A stretch of DNA of 64,000 bases, taken from Ancylomarina subtilis (lineage in GTDB: Bacteria; Bacteroidota; Bacteroidia; Bacteroidales; Marinifilaceae). A model generated the notes under the pieces. The model ran no database searches and had not been told where the DNA came from. It saw only the letters and a list, made by a program, of their open reading frames with translations. Location of the stretch: NCBI RefSeq assembly GCF_004217115.1, contig NZ_SHKN01000003.1, positions 174,904 to 238,903 on the forward strand. Direction: 5' to 3'. The translations under genes were made by a program, and so were the position numbers. The stretch's first letter is position 1; the number at the start of each line of letters is the position of its first letter. Positions 28,889 through 39,239 of the stretch are shown here, piece after piece.

Positions 28889-31882
28889 TTATTTTAGCTT
28901 CTTAGCAACTTCTACTTCTTCGAATGCTTCTACCATATCACCAACTTTAATGTCGTTGTATTTTTCGATATTCAATCCACACTCGTAGCCTTTTGCCACC
29001 TCTTTAACATCGTCCTTGAATCGTTTTAGAGAACCAAGAGCTCCAGAGTAAATAACAATACCATCGCGAATTAAGCGGATCTTAGAGTTACGCTTGATCT
29101 TACCTTCACGAACAATACAACCTGCAATGGTTCCAACTTTAGTGATGTTGAATGTCTCAGTAACCTCGACAGTAGCAGTGATTTCTTCCTTAATTTCAGG
29201 AGAAAGCATGCCTTCCATAGCTGATTTCAATTCTTCAATCGCATCATAGATAATTGAGTACAATCTGATATCAATTTCCTCTTTTTCAGCAATTTTTCTA
29301 GCTCCCATTGATGGTCTAACCTGGAAACCAACAATAATTGCATTTGAAGCAGTTGCAAGCATTACATCTGATTCAGAGATTTGTCCTACGGCTTTATGAA
29401 TCACATTAACCTGAATCTCTTCAGTAGAGAGTTTGATTAATGAGTCCGAAAGTGCTTCGATAGATCCATCCACATCACCTTTAACAATAACGTTAAGTTC
29501 CTGGAAGTTTCCAATTGCAATACGACGTCCGATTTCATCTAATGTAATATGCTTCTGAGTTCTTAGTCCTTGCTCACGCTGTAATTGTTCACGTTTGTTA
29601 GCAATACCTCGAGCTTCTTTCTCGCTTTCCATTACGTTGAAGTTGTCACCCGCTTGTGGTGCACCGTTCAAACCAAGAATCAATGCCGGTTCTGAAGGAC
29701 CAACTGCATCTATTTTCTTGCCACGTTCGTTAAACATAGCCTTTACGTGACCTGTATAACTTCCTGCCAATAGAATATCTCCAACTTTTAGAGTTCCAGC
29801 TTGAACCAATAGAGTGGTAACGTAACCTCTACCTTTATCCAACGATGATTCAATTACTGAACCAATAGCACGTTTGTTTGGATTTGCTTTCAATTCAAGC
29901 AGTTCAGCTTCAAGTAATACTTTTTCAAGTAATTCTTCGATATTAACCCCGTTTTTCGCTGAAATTTCCTGACACTGATATTTACCACCCCAGTCTTCAA
30001 CAAGGTAGTTCATATTTGCAAGTTCACTTTTAATTCTTTCCGGATCTGCACCCGCTTTATCGATCTTATTAATCGCAAATACGATAGGTACACCAGCGGC
30101 ACTAGCGTGATTGATGGCCTCAATAGTTTGTGGCATTACGTTATCATCAGCTGCAACAATAATAATTGCAATATCAGTTACCTGAGCACCACGAGCACGC
30201 ATCGCAGTAAAGGCTTCGTGACCTGGAGTATCTAGGAAAGAAACGCGTCTTCCATCGTCAAGTTTTACGTTGTAGGCACCAATATGTTGGGTAATTCCCC
30301 CTGCTTCACCATCAATAACATTAGCATGACGAACGTAGTCAAGTAATGATGTTTTACCGTGGTCAACATGACCCATTACAGTAACAATAGGTGCTCTAGG
30401 AATTAAATCTTCTTCTTTATCAATTTCTTCCTCAATTGATTCCTGGATTTCAACACTTACGAATTCAGCTTCAAAACCAAATTCATCCGCAACAATCGAA
30501 ATAGTCTCTGCATCCAAACGCTGATTGATTGATACAAAAAGACCAAGTCCCATACAGGTTGCAATAATTTGTGTTGGAGAAACTTCCATCATCGAAGCAA
30601 GTTCACTAACAGTAACGAATTCAGTCAGCTTAATTGTATTCTTTTCGGCCTCTCTTTGTTCAGCAATTTCTTGCTGCTTCATGCTGGCCATGTCACGTTT
30701 CTCACGACGGTGTTTAGCTCCTTTTGATTTTCCACCCTTAGATGTCAATCTAGCTAAAGTATCTTTAATTTGCTTCTGAACATCTTCTTCGCTAACCTCT
30801 TTTTTAACAGGCGCTTTTTTCTTCAGCTTATTAAATTTAGAATCTCTTGCTGGTCTTCTATCAGCACCTGCAGCACCAGCTTTGGCAGCACCAGCGCCAG
30901 TTCCCTTAGGGCGATTAGTCCCTTTTTGAGCAGCTACATTTACTTTTTCGCCATCCTTCTTAATACGCTTACGTTTCTTGCGCTGATTCTTGGCTTTATC
31001 TTTATCTGCCTGAGATGTTTTTTTCTCAACTGGAAGTTCAATTTTCCCGATAACAGTAGGGCCTGTTAACTTCTGAGTTGATGATTTGAAGATTTCTTCT
31101 TCTTTCTTTTCAGGCTTAGCAGCAGGAGTTGGTTCAGTTGTTACGACTGGTTTGCTCTCAACAACTTTTTTTGTAGGAGGAGTAACTGATTTTTGTTTCT
31201 CTTTTCGTTCTACATCCTTTTCTGCTTTTGTTTTCTTTGCAGGACGGGTTCTTTGATTCATTGCATTCAAATCAATTTTCCCGATGACTTTAAATTCGTC
31301 TTTTTTGTCAGAAGTTTTTGCTTCTGTTTTTGCTTCCTCTTTTTTAGGCGATACCATTTTAACAGTTTGTTCTTCGGGACTAGCTTCCGAAGGTTGTTTA
31401 GTTTTTTCTTTAGATTCAGCCTTAGGTGTAGCAACTTTTTCTTCAGATACCGGAGTCTCTTCTTTCTTCTCAGGTTTCTCCTCAACTTTCGAATCCTTTA
31501 CCTTTGCTTCTTCTTTTTTACTTGGTTTTGACACAGTATCTAAATCGATTTTCCCAACCACTTTCACAGTGGATTTTGGTTTCTCTTCTTTAACTGTTTC
31601 TTCAGTTTTCTCTTGTACTTCAGGTTCAGAACCTTCTAAAAATACAGGGTCTTTTTTCTCACGAGTGCTCTTCAGATTTACTTTCTCGGATTCCTTTTTC
31701 AGATTGATATCTGAACTGTATTCTTTTGCAAGAATATCATAAGCCTCTCCGGACACTTTGTTATTAGGATTTGAATCAATTTCAATTCCTTTTTTATTTA
31801 AGAATTCCACAATAGTAGTAATTCCTACATTGAATTCTCGTGCTAGTTTACTAAGTCTTATATTTTTATTGACTTTTGTCAT
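28889..31882 (-). CDS. infB: Translation initiation factor IF-2
   Basis: 997 residues. Delivers fMet-tRNA to the 30S subunit and promotes subunit joining. N-terminal IF2_N helical motif ([20 protein letters not shown]), a long K/E/P-rich low-complexity linker (about 60-400, long as in other Bacteroidota), a second IF2_N-like part ([16 protein letters not shown]), the G domain with [18 protein letters not shown] and NKIDKAG, then domains II-IV. The linker gives long spurious open frames on the opposite strand. Third gene of rimP-nusA-infB; 63 bases separate it from nusA. Confidence 0.98.
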   Translation of the reverse strand: MTKVNKNIRLSKLAREFNVGITTIVEFLNKKGIEIDSNPNNKVSGEAYDILAKEYSSDINLKKESEKVNLKSTREKKDPVFLEGSEPEVQEKTEETVKEEKPKSTVKVVGKIDLDTVSKPSKKEEAKVKDSKVEEKPEKKEETPVSEEKVATPKAESKEKTKQPSEASPEEQTVKMVSPKKEEAKTEAKTSDKKDEFKVIGKIDLNAMNQRTRPAKKTKAEKDVERKEKQKSVTPPTKKVVESKPVVTTEPTPAAKPEKKEEEIFKSSTQKLTGPTVIGKIELPVEKKTSQADKDKAKNQRKKRKRIKKDGEKVNVAAQKGTNRPKGTGAGAAKAGAAGADRRPARDSKFNKLKKKAPVKKEVSEEDVQKQIKDTLARLTSKGGKSKGAKHRREKRDMASMKQQEIAEQREAEKNTIKLTEFVTVSELASMMEVSPTQIIATCMGLGLFVSINQRLDAETISIVADEFGFEAEFVSVEIQESIEEEIDKEEDLIPRAPIVTVMGHVDHGKTSLLDYVRHANVIDGEAGGITQHIGAYNVKLDDGRRVSFLDTPGHEAFTAMRARGAQVTDIAIIIVAADDNVMPQTIEAINHASAAGVPIVFAINKIDKAGADPERIKSELANMNYLVEDWGGKYQCQEISAKNGVNIEELLEKVLLEAELLELKANPNKRAIGSVIESSLDKGRGYVTTLLVQAGTLKVGDILLAGSYTGHVKAMFNERGKKIDAVGPSEPALILGLNGAPQAGDNFNVMESEKEARGIANKREQLQREQGLRTQKHITLDEIGRRIAIGNFQELNVIVKGDVDGSIEALSDSLIKLSTEEIQVNVIHKAVGQISESDVMLATASNAIIVGFQVRPSMGARKIAEKEEIDIRLYSIIYDAIEELKSAMEGMLSPEIKEEITATVEVTETFNITKVGTIAGCIVREGKIKRNSKIRLIRDGIVIYSGALGSLKRFKDDVKEVAKGYECGLNIEKYNDIKVGDMVEAFEEVEVAKKLK

Positions 31883-31945
31883 ATTCTGAAGTTAACTGTT
31901 AAAATGTCTGTATCTTAAACTAAAAATATTGAGGATAGAGATAGT

Positions 31946-33184
31946 TTATTCAAATTCTGAATTCAAGATATTTAAAACTTCTTCAATAGTCTCGATTTCA
32001 AGATCTGTTCTTTTTTCTAGTTCCTCTGCTGTAAGTTCCAACACAGAACGGGCAGTGTCGCAACCAATTTTCTTAAATTCTTCGATGATCCATGCATCGA
32101 TTTCGTCATTAAACTCTGACAAGTTTACATCCTCCTCGCCTTCAACTTCGGCTTCTACTTTTTCACGGTAAACGTCGATTTCGTAGCCAGTCAGCTGACC
32201 CGCAAGTTTAATATTTAAACCACCTTTACCAATAGCCAATGATACTTCTTCTGGATTTAAGTATACTTCAGCTTTGTGTGTTTCGTCGTCGAACTTAACC
32301 GAGTTTACCTTCGCAGGGTTAAGTGCACGGGAAATAAACAATGAGGTGTTCGTTGTATAGTTGATAACATCAATATTTTCGTTTCTTAATTCACGAACGA
32401 TACCGTGAATTCTTGATCCTTTCATACCCACGCAAGCACCCACTGGATCAATGCGCTCATCGTATGATTCAACAGCAACTTTTGCTCTTTCACCAGGAAC
32501 ACGAACAATATTTTTGATTGTGATTAAACCATCGAAGATCTCAGGTACTTCAAGTTCGAATAAACGCTCAAGGAATACAGGAGAAGTTCTGGATATTATA
32601 ATCAAAGGACTGTTGTTTTTCACTTCAACGCGAACAACAACGGCTCTTAGTGTTTCACCTTTACGGAAATAATCTGAAGGAATCTGTTCCGTTTTTGGCA
32701 TAATCAACTCGTTACCTTCATCATCGATAACAAGAATTTCTTTTTTCCAAATTTGGTAAACCTCACCCGTGATAATCTCACCAATTCTATCTTTATAGAT
32801 ATTGAAGATGTTATCTTTTTCAAGCTCCATAATACGAGCTGACAAGTTTTGACGAAGAGTTAGAATTGAACGACGTCCAAAATCCAGGAATTTAACTTCA
32901 TCAGTTACCTCTTCACCCAGTTCATAATCTTCATCGATTTTTTTCGCTTCGGATAATGAAATTTGAAGATTTGCATCTTCAACATCTCCATCTTCTACAA
33001 CTTCACGATTTCTCCAAATCTCCAAATCACCCTTGTCTGGGTTAATGATGATGTCAAAGTTTTCATCGGTACCGTAATTCTTCAATAATAGGTTTCGGAA
33101 CACATCTTCCAAAACACTCATCATAGTAGCACGATCGATGTTTTTTAACTCTTTAAATTCTGAAAAAGTTTCAATAAGATTCAT
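31946..33184 (-). CDS. nusA: Transcription termination/antitermination factor NusA
   Basis: 412 residues. N-terminal RNA polymerase-binding domain (about 1-130), S1 domain (about 135-205, GEIITGEVYQIWKKEILV), two KH domains (VPGERAKVAVESYD, DPVGACVGMKGSRIHGIVREL, LAIGKGGLNIKLAGQLTGYEIDV) and a short acidic tail instead of the E. coli AR repeats. It modulates pausing, termination and antitermination. 20 bases after rimP. Start at 33184 gives the canonical N-terminus. Confidence 0.97.
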   Translation of the reverse strand: MNLIETFSEFKELKNIDRATMMSVLEDVFRNLLLKNYGTDENFDIIINPDKGDLEIWRNREVVEDGDVEDANLQISLSEAKKIDEDYELGEEVTDEVKFLDFGRRSILTLRQNLSARIMELEKDNIFNIYKDRIGEIITGEVYQIWKKEILVIDDEGNELIMPKTEQIPSDYFRKGETLRAVVVRVEVKNNSPLIIISRTSPVFLERLFELEVPEIFDGLITIKNIVRVPGERAKVAVESYDERIDPVGACVGMKGSRIHGIVRELRNENIDVINYTTNTSLFISRALNPAKVNSVKFDDETHKAEVYLNPEEVSLAIGKGGLNIKLAGQLTGYEIDVYREKVEAEVEGEEDVNLSEFNDEIDAWIIEEFKKIGCDTARSVLELTAEELEKRTDLEIETIEEVLNILNSEFE

Positions 33185-33204
33185 ATGACTCAGCGATTCA
33201 CTTG

Positions 33205-33669
33205 TTAAAAAGTAATTATATCTTTTGTTGATTTTATTTGTTCGAAGTCGAGCGTCAAAGTTTTGGTGATTAGTTGCTTCTTTTTCTTCCCTTCGACCTT
33301 AACCAATTCTTCAATCTCTACTTCAATTTCTTTTTCTCCAACGACAAGCAACTTGCCGATGAATTTGTTGCCATCCATAGTAAGGACCTCAACGTCTTTC
33401 CCTACATTCTTATGATATTGTTGTATCACTTGAAAAGTTTGTCCAATACCAGCTGAAGATACTTGTAATTCAAAATCTTCAACCTCTCTGTCCAATTGAC
33501 CTTCAATTGCACGGCTCAATTCGATGCATGTACTGATAGGAACACCATTAAAGCTGTCAATCATTACAGAAATGGTATTGTTTGAGGAGACCTTAGTTTC
33601 GACCAAATAAAGATCGGTATTTTCGATCTCTTTTTCAATAATTCCTTGTATTGTTTTCTTGTCAATCAT
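33205..33669 (-). CDS. rimP: Ribosome maturation factor RimP
   Basis: 154 residues. Acts in 30S subunit assembly. N-terminal alpha/beta domain with LYLVETKVS, ISTCIELSRAIEGQLDREVEDFELQVSSAG and a C-terminal SH3-like barrel (KDVEVLTMDGNKFIGKLL). First gene of the rimP-nusA-infB operon; preceded by a leader with a terminator-like hairpin. Confidence 0.94.
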   Translation of the reverse strand: MIDKKTIQGIIEKEIENTDLYLVETKVSSNNTISVMIDSFNGVPISTCIELSRAIEGQLDREVEDFELQVSSAGIGQTFQVIQQYHKNVGKDVEVLTMDGNKFIGKLLVVGEKEIEVEIEELVKVEGKKKKQLITKTLTLDFEQIKSTKDIITF

Positions 33670-33684
33670 AAAGGAGTTGCTTTC

Positions 33685-33713
33685 AATAAAATAGGGGACT
33701 TTGTTGTCCCCTA
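33685..33713 (-). promoter_or_regulatory. Terminator-like hairpin in the rimP leader
   Basis: On the minus strand the perfect stem TAGGGGAC / GTCCCCTA (loop AACAAA) is followed by TTTTATT. It lies between the promoter at 33743-33774 and the rimP start at 33669, so it could act as an attenuator of an operon that encodes NusA. Attenuation is an inference. Confidence 0.45.
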
Positions 33714-33742
33714 AAGCACATATAAATTGTTACTTTTCGCTG

Positions 33743-33774
33743 CGAAATTAGATATATTTGTTTTAATATGCAAA
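33743..33774 (-). promoter_or_regulatory. Promoter of rimP-nusA-infB
   Basis: On the minus strand TTTG (33774-33771) and TAATTTCG (33750-33743) are separated by exactly 20 bases, matching the Bacteroidota -33/-7 consensus with one mismatch. The start would be near 33735, giving a leader of about 65 bases that contains the hairpin at 33692-33713. Confidence 0.55.
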
Positions 33775-33998
33775 TTGCTTGTGTCTAAATTATTGTTTTC
33801 TAATTGTTAATGAGATTTTCTTCGATTCACTTTAAGGGTTTTGCTGTTAAATGTGAGGGCTTGTATCTCTTTTTGTTACATTTGCTAATAAGCGATTAAA
33901 ACTTGTTCTGAACGCTTTTATTGTGTCTTGAAAATGATGGGGTAGGATTTTTGACAGAGAATTTATTTTCCAGAACTCTCGTAGATAATTTAAACTTT

Positions 33999-35240
33999 AT
34001 GATGATGAAGAAAAAAGTGCTGAGCGATCCCGTTCACGGGTTTATTCATATTCCTTCAGGAATCCCTCATGATTTGGTTGAACATCCTTTTATTCAGCGG
34101 CTTCGACGAATCAAGCAGCTTGGGATGACTTATTTGGTTTTCCCGGGAGCGATTCATAATCGTTTTCAGCATGTTATGGGGGCTGCGTATCTTACCCAGA
34201 TGGCTATCGAATCATTACGTTCAAAAGGTGTTGAAATTAGTGGGGAAGAGGCACTTGCTGTAACAACAGCTGTGCTTTTACATGATATTGGACATGGGCC
34301 CTTTTCTCACGCTCTTGAGTACAGTATTGTTGATGGGATAAAGCATGAGAAATTATCGGAGTTGTTTATGGATCGTTTGAACACCCACTTTGAGGGAGGT
34401 TTGGATATGGCCATTCAGATTTTTAAGCATGAATATCATAAACCTTTTTTAAATCAGCTTGTATCCAGTCAGCTGGATATGGATCGTTTGGATTATCTGC
34501 GTCGTGATAGTTTTTTTACGGGTGTGAGTGAAGGAGCTATTGGTTCAACTCGAATTATAAAAATGCTTGAAGTCGTCAAAGGGAATTTAGCTGTTGAAGA
34601 TAAAGGGATTTATTCCATCGAAAAATTTCTAATTGCCCGAAGATTGATGTACTGGCAAGTGTATCTTCACAAAACAAGTTTGGCTGCTGAAGAAATGTTG
34701 GTTCGAATATTAAAAAGAGCCAAGTATCTTGCTGGGAAAGGTGAAGATTTGTTTGCAACGCCATCGCTGCATTATTTTTTATACAATAAAGTTGGGATCA
34801 GGCAATTTAAAAGTAAGGAAAAGGTTTTGGGTGATAAGGATGCTCTGGAGGTTTTTGCCGATTTGGATGATAACGATATTATGGTTTCGATTAAAGTGTG
34901 GGCTGATCATTCTGATAAGGTTCTTTCGTATCTGTGTAAGTGTATGAAAGATAGGCGTCTTTTTAAAATCGAGATTGATAAAAAGCCATTTTCAAAGGAA
35001 TATGTTGCTGAAGTCAGGAAAAACGTTAAAGATCGTCTAGGCTGTTCCAATCATGCTTTAAATTATCTGGTTATAAAGGGCTCGATCACGAATAATGCTT
35101 ATAGTCGTGAAGATGATAGGATTAATATCCTTTTTAAGGATGGAAGTCTGCAAGATATTGGGAAAGCATCAGATATGTTAAATATTTCAGTTCTATCTAA
35201 AACCGTTAAAAAATATTATTTCTGCTATCCAAAATTCTAA
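33999..35240 (+). CDS. HD superfamily phosphohydrolase
   Basis: 413 residues from the ATG at 33999 (MMMKKKVLSDPVHGFI). An upstream TTG in frame at 33921 would add 26 residues unlike the family, so I prefer the ATG. The HD motif LLHDIGHGPFSHALE, the preceding FQHVMGAAYLTQ and the later LVSSQLDMDRLDYLRRD are those of the SAMHD1/dGTPase-like group of metal-dependent phosphohydrolases. The nucleotide substrate is unknown. It precedes lpxD; HD-lpxD-lpxC/fabZ-lpxA is a common Bacteroidota order, though the 353-base gap suggests separate promoters. Confidence 0.9.
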   Translation: MMMKKKVLSDPVHGFIHIPSGIPHDLVEHPFIQRLRRIKQLGMTYLVFPGAIHNRFQHVMGAAYLTQMAIESLRSKGVEISGEEALAVTTAVLLHDIGHGPFSHALEYSIVDGIKHEKLSELFMDRLNTHFEGGLDMAIQIFKHEYHKPFLNQLVSSQLDMDRLDYLRRDSFFTGVSEGAIGSTRIIKMLEVVKGNLAVEDKGIYSIEKFLIARRLMYWQVYLHKTSLAAEEMLVRILKRAKYLAGKGEDLFATPSLHYFLYNKVGIRQFKSKEKVLGDKDALEVFADLDDNDIMVSIKVWADHSDKVLSYLCKCMKDRRLFKIEIDKKPFSKEYVAEVRKNVKDRLGCSNHALNYLVIKGSITNNAYSREDDRINILFKDGSLQDIGKASDMLNISVLSKTVKKYYFCYPKF

Positions 35241-35593
35241 TTGCCCTTATGTGTCTTGTTTGGAGGGCTTAAGCTGTTTGGTGAATCTTTGTCTGGATCT
35301 ACTTTGAGTGTGTGTTTGTTGGGTTTTCTTAAGCTTGAGTTTAGTATATATAGAGATGAATGTTCACGCTTTAGTGACTAAATTTTTATTGCCTTAAAAT
35401 ATTTATTAGATTTGCGTAAATTTTGCCTAGTGAAACCGAGTTGTTAGAACTGTCTATAATTCAGGCTTATGTTTCTTGATTGAGCTGAGGGATTGGACCT
35501 TTGGATGTGTAATAATTAAGTTCAAAACGCCGGTAGTTTTCATAGTGAATATTCTGAGTTAGTTTATTTGCAGGGCATTTAGAAAGTAGAAAG
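35241..35593. other. 353-base gap before lpxD
   Basis: No gene or strong hairpin is seen; the only recognisable element is a -7-like box at 35407-35414. Confidence 0.5.
35407..35414 (+). promoter_or_regulatory. -7-like box TAGATTTG, likely for lpxD
   Basis: Matches TAnnTTTG; a TTG at 35389-35391 is nearer than the usual 19-21 bases. A start here would give a leader of about 170 bases for the lipid A genes. Confidence 0.3.
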
Positions 35594-36628
35594 ATGAATT
35601 TTACAGCAAATGATATTGCAGAGTTTCTGAATGGAGAAGTCGATGGTGACGGTGCTGTTTCAGTAAACAATGTGTCAAGAATTGAAGAAGGTAGAGAAGG
35701 AACCCTATCGTTTTTAGCGAATCCTAAGTATGCGCATTTTATTTATGAGACTAAATCGTCTATTGTTTTAGTTAATAAAGATTTTGTAGCGGATAAGGAA
35801 ATAGCGGCAACGTTAATTCGGGTTGATGATGCTTATCAGGCTTTAGCTCAGTTGTTAGAAATGTACGAGCAAAGTAAGCCACAACGTGTGGGTGTTGAAC
35901 AGCCTTCGTTTGTGAGTAAAACAGCTCAGGTTGGTGAGCAGGTTTATATTGGAGCTTTTGCTTATGTTGGAAGCAATGTGAAGCTGGGTAAAAATGTAAA
36001 GCTTTATCCTCATGTTTATGTGGGCGATAATGTTGTTATTGGTGATAACACCATTCTTAATTCAGGTGTAAAGGTATACGAGAATTGTACAATTGGGGCG
36101 GAATGTATTTTCCACTCAGGTGTCGTTATTGGTGGTGATGGTTTTGGATTTGCTCCTTCGTCGGCTAATGATTACAAGAAAGTTCCTCAAGTTGGGAATG
36201 TTGTAATTGAAGATCATGTTGAGATTGGCGCAAACACTTGTGTTGATAGAGCAACAATGGGGTCTACAATTATCCGTAAGGGTGTGAAGTTGGATAACCT
36301 GATTCAGGTAGCTCACAATGTTGAAATTGATGAGAATACGGTGATTGCAGCTCAAACGGGTATTGCAGGATCAAGTAAAGTTGGTAAAAATTGTATGATT
36401 GGTGGCCAGGTTGGTTTAGCAGGTCACTTATCTATTGCGGATGAAGTGAAAATAGCCGCTCAGTCAGGAATTGGAAGAACGATTAAGAAAGAGGGGGTCG
36501 TGCTTCAGGGATCACCTGCTTTTGAATTTGGTCCTTACCAAAAATCATATGTTTTGTTCAAGAATCTTCCCAAGATGCGCGAGCAGATTATTGCTTTGGA
36601 GAAGGAATTGAAAGAGTTGAAAAAATAA
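35594..36628 (+). CDS. lpxD: UDP-3-O-acylglucosamine N-acyltransferase
   Basis: 344 residues. Adds the second, amide-linked 3-hydroxyacyl chain to UDP-GlcN in lipid A synthesis. N-terminal uridine-binding domain (about 1-100, [26 protein letters not shown]), left-handed beta-helix of hexapeptide repeats (about 105-310) and a C-terminal helix. The catalytic His is in [20 protein letters not shown] is also typical. Followed by lpxC/fabZ after a 74-base purine-rich spacer. Confidence 0.96.
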   Translation: MNFTANDIAEFLNGEVDGDGAVSVNNVSRIEEGREGTLSFLANPKYAHFIYETKSSIVLVNKDFVADKEIAATLIRVDDAYQALAQLLEMYEQSKPQRVGVEQPSFVSKTAQVGEQVYIGAFAYVGSNVKLGKNVKLYPHVYVGDNVVIGDNTILNSGVKVYENCTIGAECIFHSGVVIGGDGFGFAPSSANDYKKVPQVGNVVIEDHVEIGANTCVDRATMGSTIIRKGVKLDNLIQVAHNVEIDENTVIAAQTGIAGSSKVGKNCMIGGQVGLAGHLSIADEVKIAAQSGIGRTIKKEGVVLQGSPAFEFGPYQKSYVLFKNLPKMREQIIALEKELKELKK

Positions 36629-36702
36629 GAGAATTAAGAGAAGAGGGATAAAAGAGATTATCTCTTGAAACTTAGATAAGAACTAGAGGATTGATAGGAA
36701 GA

Positions 36703-38094
36703 ATGGCTGATAAACAAAGAACTTTAGCAAAAGAATTTTCTTTAACCGGAAAAGGACTACATACAGGAATTGAAGTATCAATTAAATTTTTACCTGCTGC
36801 CGAAAATCACGGCTACCAGTTTAGACGAGTTGACCTTGAAGGACAACCCGTAATTAAGGCAAGTGCTGAGTATGTTGGAGATACCTCAAGAGGGACTGTT
36901 CTTCAAAAAGGTGAGTGTAAAGTGCAGACTGTTGAGCATGCTCTGTCAGCTTTATATGGTTGTGGTATCGACAACTGTATGATTGAATTGAGTTCTTCGG
37001 AGCCACCAATTTTGGATGGTAGTTCGAAATTCTACGTTGAAGGAATAGAGGAAGTTGGGATAGTAGAGCAAAATACTAATCGTGAGTATTTTGAAGTCAA
37101 GGAAAAAATTGTTTATAAAGATGAAGCAAAAGGATCGGAATTGATTATTTTGCCGGATGATGAGTTTAGTGTAAACACAATGATTTCTTTTGACTCAAAA
37201 GTATTGAGAAATCAGTTTGCCAGCATGAATAGCTTAAGCGAATACAAGGATGAAATTTCGATGTGTCGTACTTTTGTTTTTGTTCGCGAATTAGAGTTTC
37301 TTTTAAATAACAATCTCGTTAAAGGGGGCGATTTGGATAATGCCATTGTTATTATGGACCAGCCAATGGAACAAAACGAGTTGGATCGTATTGCAGCCTT
37401 GTTTGATCACGAAAGTGTAGAGGTGAAAGAGGGAGTTCTTAGTAATTTAGATTTGTATTTTGATAACGAATGTGCGCGTCATAAGTTGCTTGATGTAATT
37501 GGTGATTTAGCACTTTGTGGTAAGTTTATAAAGGGTAGAGTGATTGCAACCTGCCCAGGTCACGGTCCTAATACCGAGATGGCTAAAGTATTAATCAATA
37601 GAATAAAAAAAGAGATGGGAAAAGATTCAGTTCCGGCTTACGATCCTAATAAAGAGCCTGTTTTAGACATTAATGGGGTAATGAAATTGTTGCCGCATCG
37701 TCCTCCGTTTTTGTTGGTTGACAAAATTATCGACATTCAGGACGACAGTATCGTAGGGGTTAAGAATGTTACAATGAACGAACCATTTTTTGTTGGTCAC
37801 TTTCCAGGAGAGCCTGTTATGCCAGGTGTTTTAATGGTTGAAGCGATGGCCCAATGTGGTGGTATTTTGGTTTTAAGTCAGGTTGATGATCCGGAAAACT
37901 ATGGAACTTACTTCTTGACTCAAAACAATATCAAATTCAGAAAAAAAGTTGTGCCGGGTGATACCTTAATTTTCAAATTAGAATTCTTGTCGCCAATTCG
38001 TCGTGGAATTGCTAATATGAGAGGTTTGGCTTATGTGGGTGACACCATTGTAGCTGAAGGTGAGTTTATGGCTCAGATTGCGAAAAAGCAATAA
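36703..38094 (+). CDS. lpxC/fabZ: LpxC-FabZ fusion: UDP-acyl-GlcNAc deacetylase / hydroxyacyl-ACP dehydratase
   Basis: 463 residues from ATG 36703 (MADKQRTLAKEF); an in-frame TTG at 36691 would add four residues. The N-terminal LpxC part (about 1-305) has zinc ligands in VEHALSALYG and HKLLDVIGDLAL and removes the acetyl group, the committed step of lipid A synthesis. The C-terminal FabZ part (about 320-463) has LLPHRPPFLLVDKI with the catalytic His, and GHFPGEPVMPGVLMVEAMAQ with the catalytic Glu. The fusion is characteristic of Bacteroidota and couples supply of 3-hydroxyacyl-ACP to lipid A flux. Upstream of lpxA. Confidence 0.97.
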   Translation: MADKQRTLAKEFSLTGKGLHTGIEVSIKFLPAAENHGYQFRRVDLEGQPVIKASAEYVGDTSRGTVLQKGECKVQTVEHALSALYGCGIDNCMIELSSSEPPILDGSSKFYVEGIEEVGIVEQNTNREYFEVKEKIVYKDEAKGSELIILPDDEFSVNTMISFDSKVLRNQFASMNSLSEYKDEISMCRTFVFVRELEFLLNNNLVKGGDLDNAIVIMDQPMEQNELDRIAALFDHESVEVKEGVLSNLDLYFDNECARHKLLDVIGDLALCGKFIKGRVIATCPGHGPNTEMAKVLINRIKKEMGKDSVPAYDPNKEPVLDINGVMKLLPHRPPFLLVDKIIDIQDDSIVGVKNVTMNEPFFVGHFPGEPVMPGVLMVEAMAQCGGILVLSQVDDPENYGTYFLTQNNIKFRKKVVPGDTLIFKLEFLSPIRRGIANMRGLAYVGDTIVAEGEFMAQIAKKQ

Positions 38095-38200
38095 TTTTTT
38101 TGTGCTGGGTATTTTAGACTAGAATAGAAATTTTCATCTATCGGAAAGAAGAATAAGGCTTTCGGTTTTACTCTTCCGAAGTGTAAATAAAAAATATAAA

Positions 38201-38983
38201 ATGAAGCAACCCTTAGCTTATGTACATCCGGAGGCAAAAATTGCCGACAATGTGGTTATCGAGCCTTTCGTTACCATTGACAAGGATGTCGTGATTGAAG
38301 AAGGAACACGTATTGGTTCAAATGCAACCATTCTTGAAGGAACACGTATTGGAAAAAATTGTAATGTTTTTCCAGGTGCTGTTATTGGCGCTGTTCCTCA
38401 GGATTTAAAATATCGTGGTGAAAAAACAACCGTTGAGATTGGGAACAATACAACAATTCGCGAATGTGTAACCATTAACCGTGGTACCTCTGCAAAAGGT
38501 AAAACAATTGTGGGAGATAACTGTTTATTGATGGCCTATTCACATATTGCTCACGATTGTGTGTTGGGTAATAACATTATTGTAGGTAATGCGTCTCAAA
38601 TTGCAGGTGAAGTTGTGATTGATGATTTTGCCATCTTAAGTGGATTGGTAGCCGTTCATCAGTTTGTACACATTGGTTCTCATGTGATGATTTCGGGTGG
38701 ATCTCTTGTTCGTAAGGATGTTCCTCCTTTTGTGAAAGCTGCTCGCGAGCCCGTTTCTTATGTTGGAGTTAACTCTATAGGTTTACGTCGTCGTGAATAT
38801 TCAAATGAGAAAATTCGTGAGATTCAGGATGTGTATCGTTACCTGTATCAAAAAGGGATGAATAATTTTGCCGCAATTGAAGCCATTGAAGCTGAAATGC
38901 CTGCTTCACCAGAGCGTGACGAGATTATTCTTTTCGTGAAGAATTCAAAAAGAGGTATTATGCGTGGGTATTTCCCAGAGTAA
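38201..38983 (+). CDS. lpxA: UDP-N-acetylglucosamine acyltransferase
   Basis: 260 residues. First enzyme of lipid A synthesis, attaching a 3-hydroxyacyl chain to UDP-GlcNAc O3. Left-handed beta-helix of hexapeptide repeats (about 5-185) with catalytic His in MAYSHIAHDCVLG, GGSLVRKDVPPF, and a helical C-terminus (YSNEKIREIQDVYRYLY). Substrate chain length cannot be judged by eye. Ends the lipid A block; a strong terminator follows. Confidence 0.97.
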   Translation: MKQPLAYVHPEAKIADNVVIEPFVTIDKDVVIEEGTRIGSNATILEGTRIGKNCNVFPGAVIGAVPQDLKYRGEKTTVEIGNNTTIRECVTINRGTSAKGKTIVGDNCLLMAYSHIAHDCVLGNNIIVGNASQIAGEVVIDDFAILSGLVAVHQFVHIGSHVMISGGSLVRKDVPPFVKAAREPVSYVGVNSIGLRRREYSNEKIREIQDVYRYLYQKGMNNFAAIEAIEAEMPASPERDEIILFVKNSKRGIMRGYFPE

Positions 38984-39005
38984 AATCTTATTGATATTAT
39001 ATAGA

Positions 39006-39047
39006 AAAAGCGCTTGTTTCAATTAAGAAACAAGCGCTTTTTGTTTT
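39006..39047 (+). terminator. Rho-independent terminator after lpxA
   Basis: 15-bp perfect stem AAAAGCGCTTGTTTC / GAAACAAGCGCTTTT with loop AATTAA, then TTGTTTTT. Confidence 0.9.
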
Positions 39048-39110
39048 TATACGAAAACCTGACTGGTTTGATTTGAATAATATAAATAAACCTGTCAGGT
39101 TGGTACTCTT

Positions 39111-39147
39111 TAAATAATAAAATAGGCAGCCTCTTTCGAAACTGCCT
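39111..39147 (-). terminator. Probable terminator of thiL
   Basis: On the minus strand AGGCAG / CTGCCT (39124-39129 with 39142-39147), helped by inner TTTC/GAAA pairing, is followed by ATTTTATTATTTA. It lies about 95 bases beyond the thiL stop. A second long-loop hairpin (AACCTGAC 39057-39064 with GTCAGGTT 39094-39101) lies between it and the lpxA terminator. Confidence 0.55.
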
Positions 39148-39239
39148 GTTCTTTATATATTGAATTTGGATTGTTTGTGATGAATAATAAAGTATTTTTT
39201 TATCCATTAACACATCAGCGTATCATCACATCTCTTAAT

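Noticed and set aside
31193..31742. Long open frames opposite the infB linker
   Set aside because: Shadow of the K/E/P-rich IF-2 linker; the translation is low-complexity F/S/L.
33921..33998. N-terminal extension of the HD hydrolase from TTG 33921
   Set aside because: The 26 extra residues look unlike the family; three consecutive ATG codons at 33999 fit a normal start.
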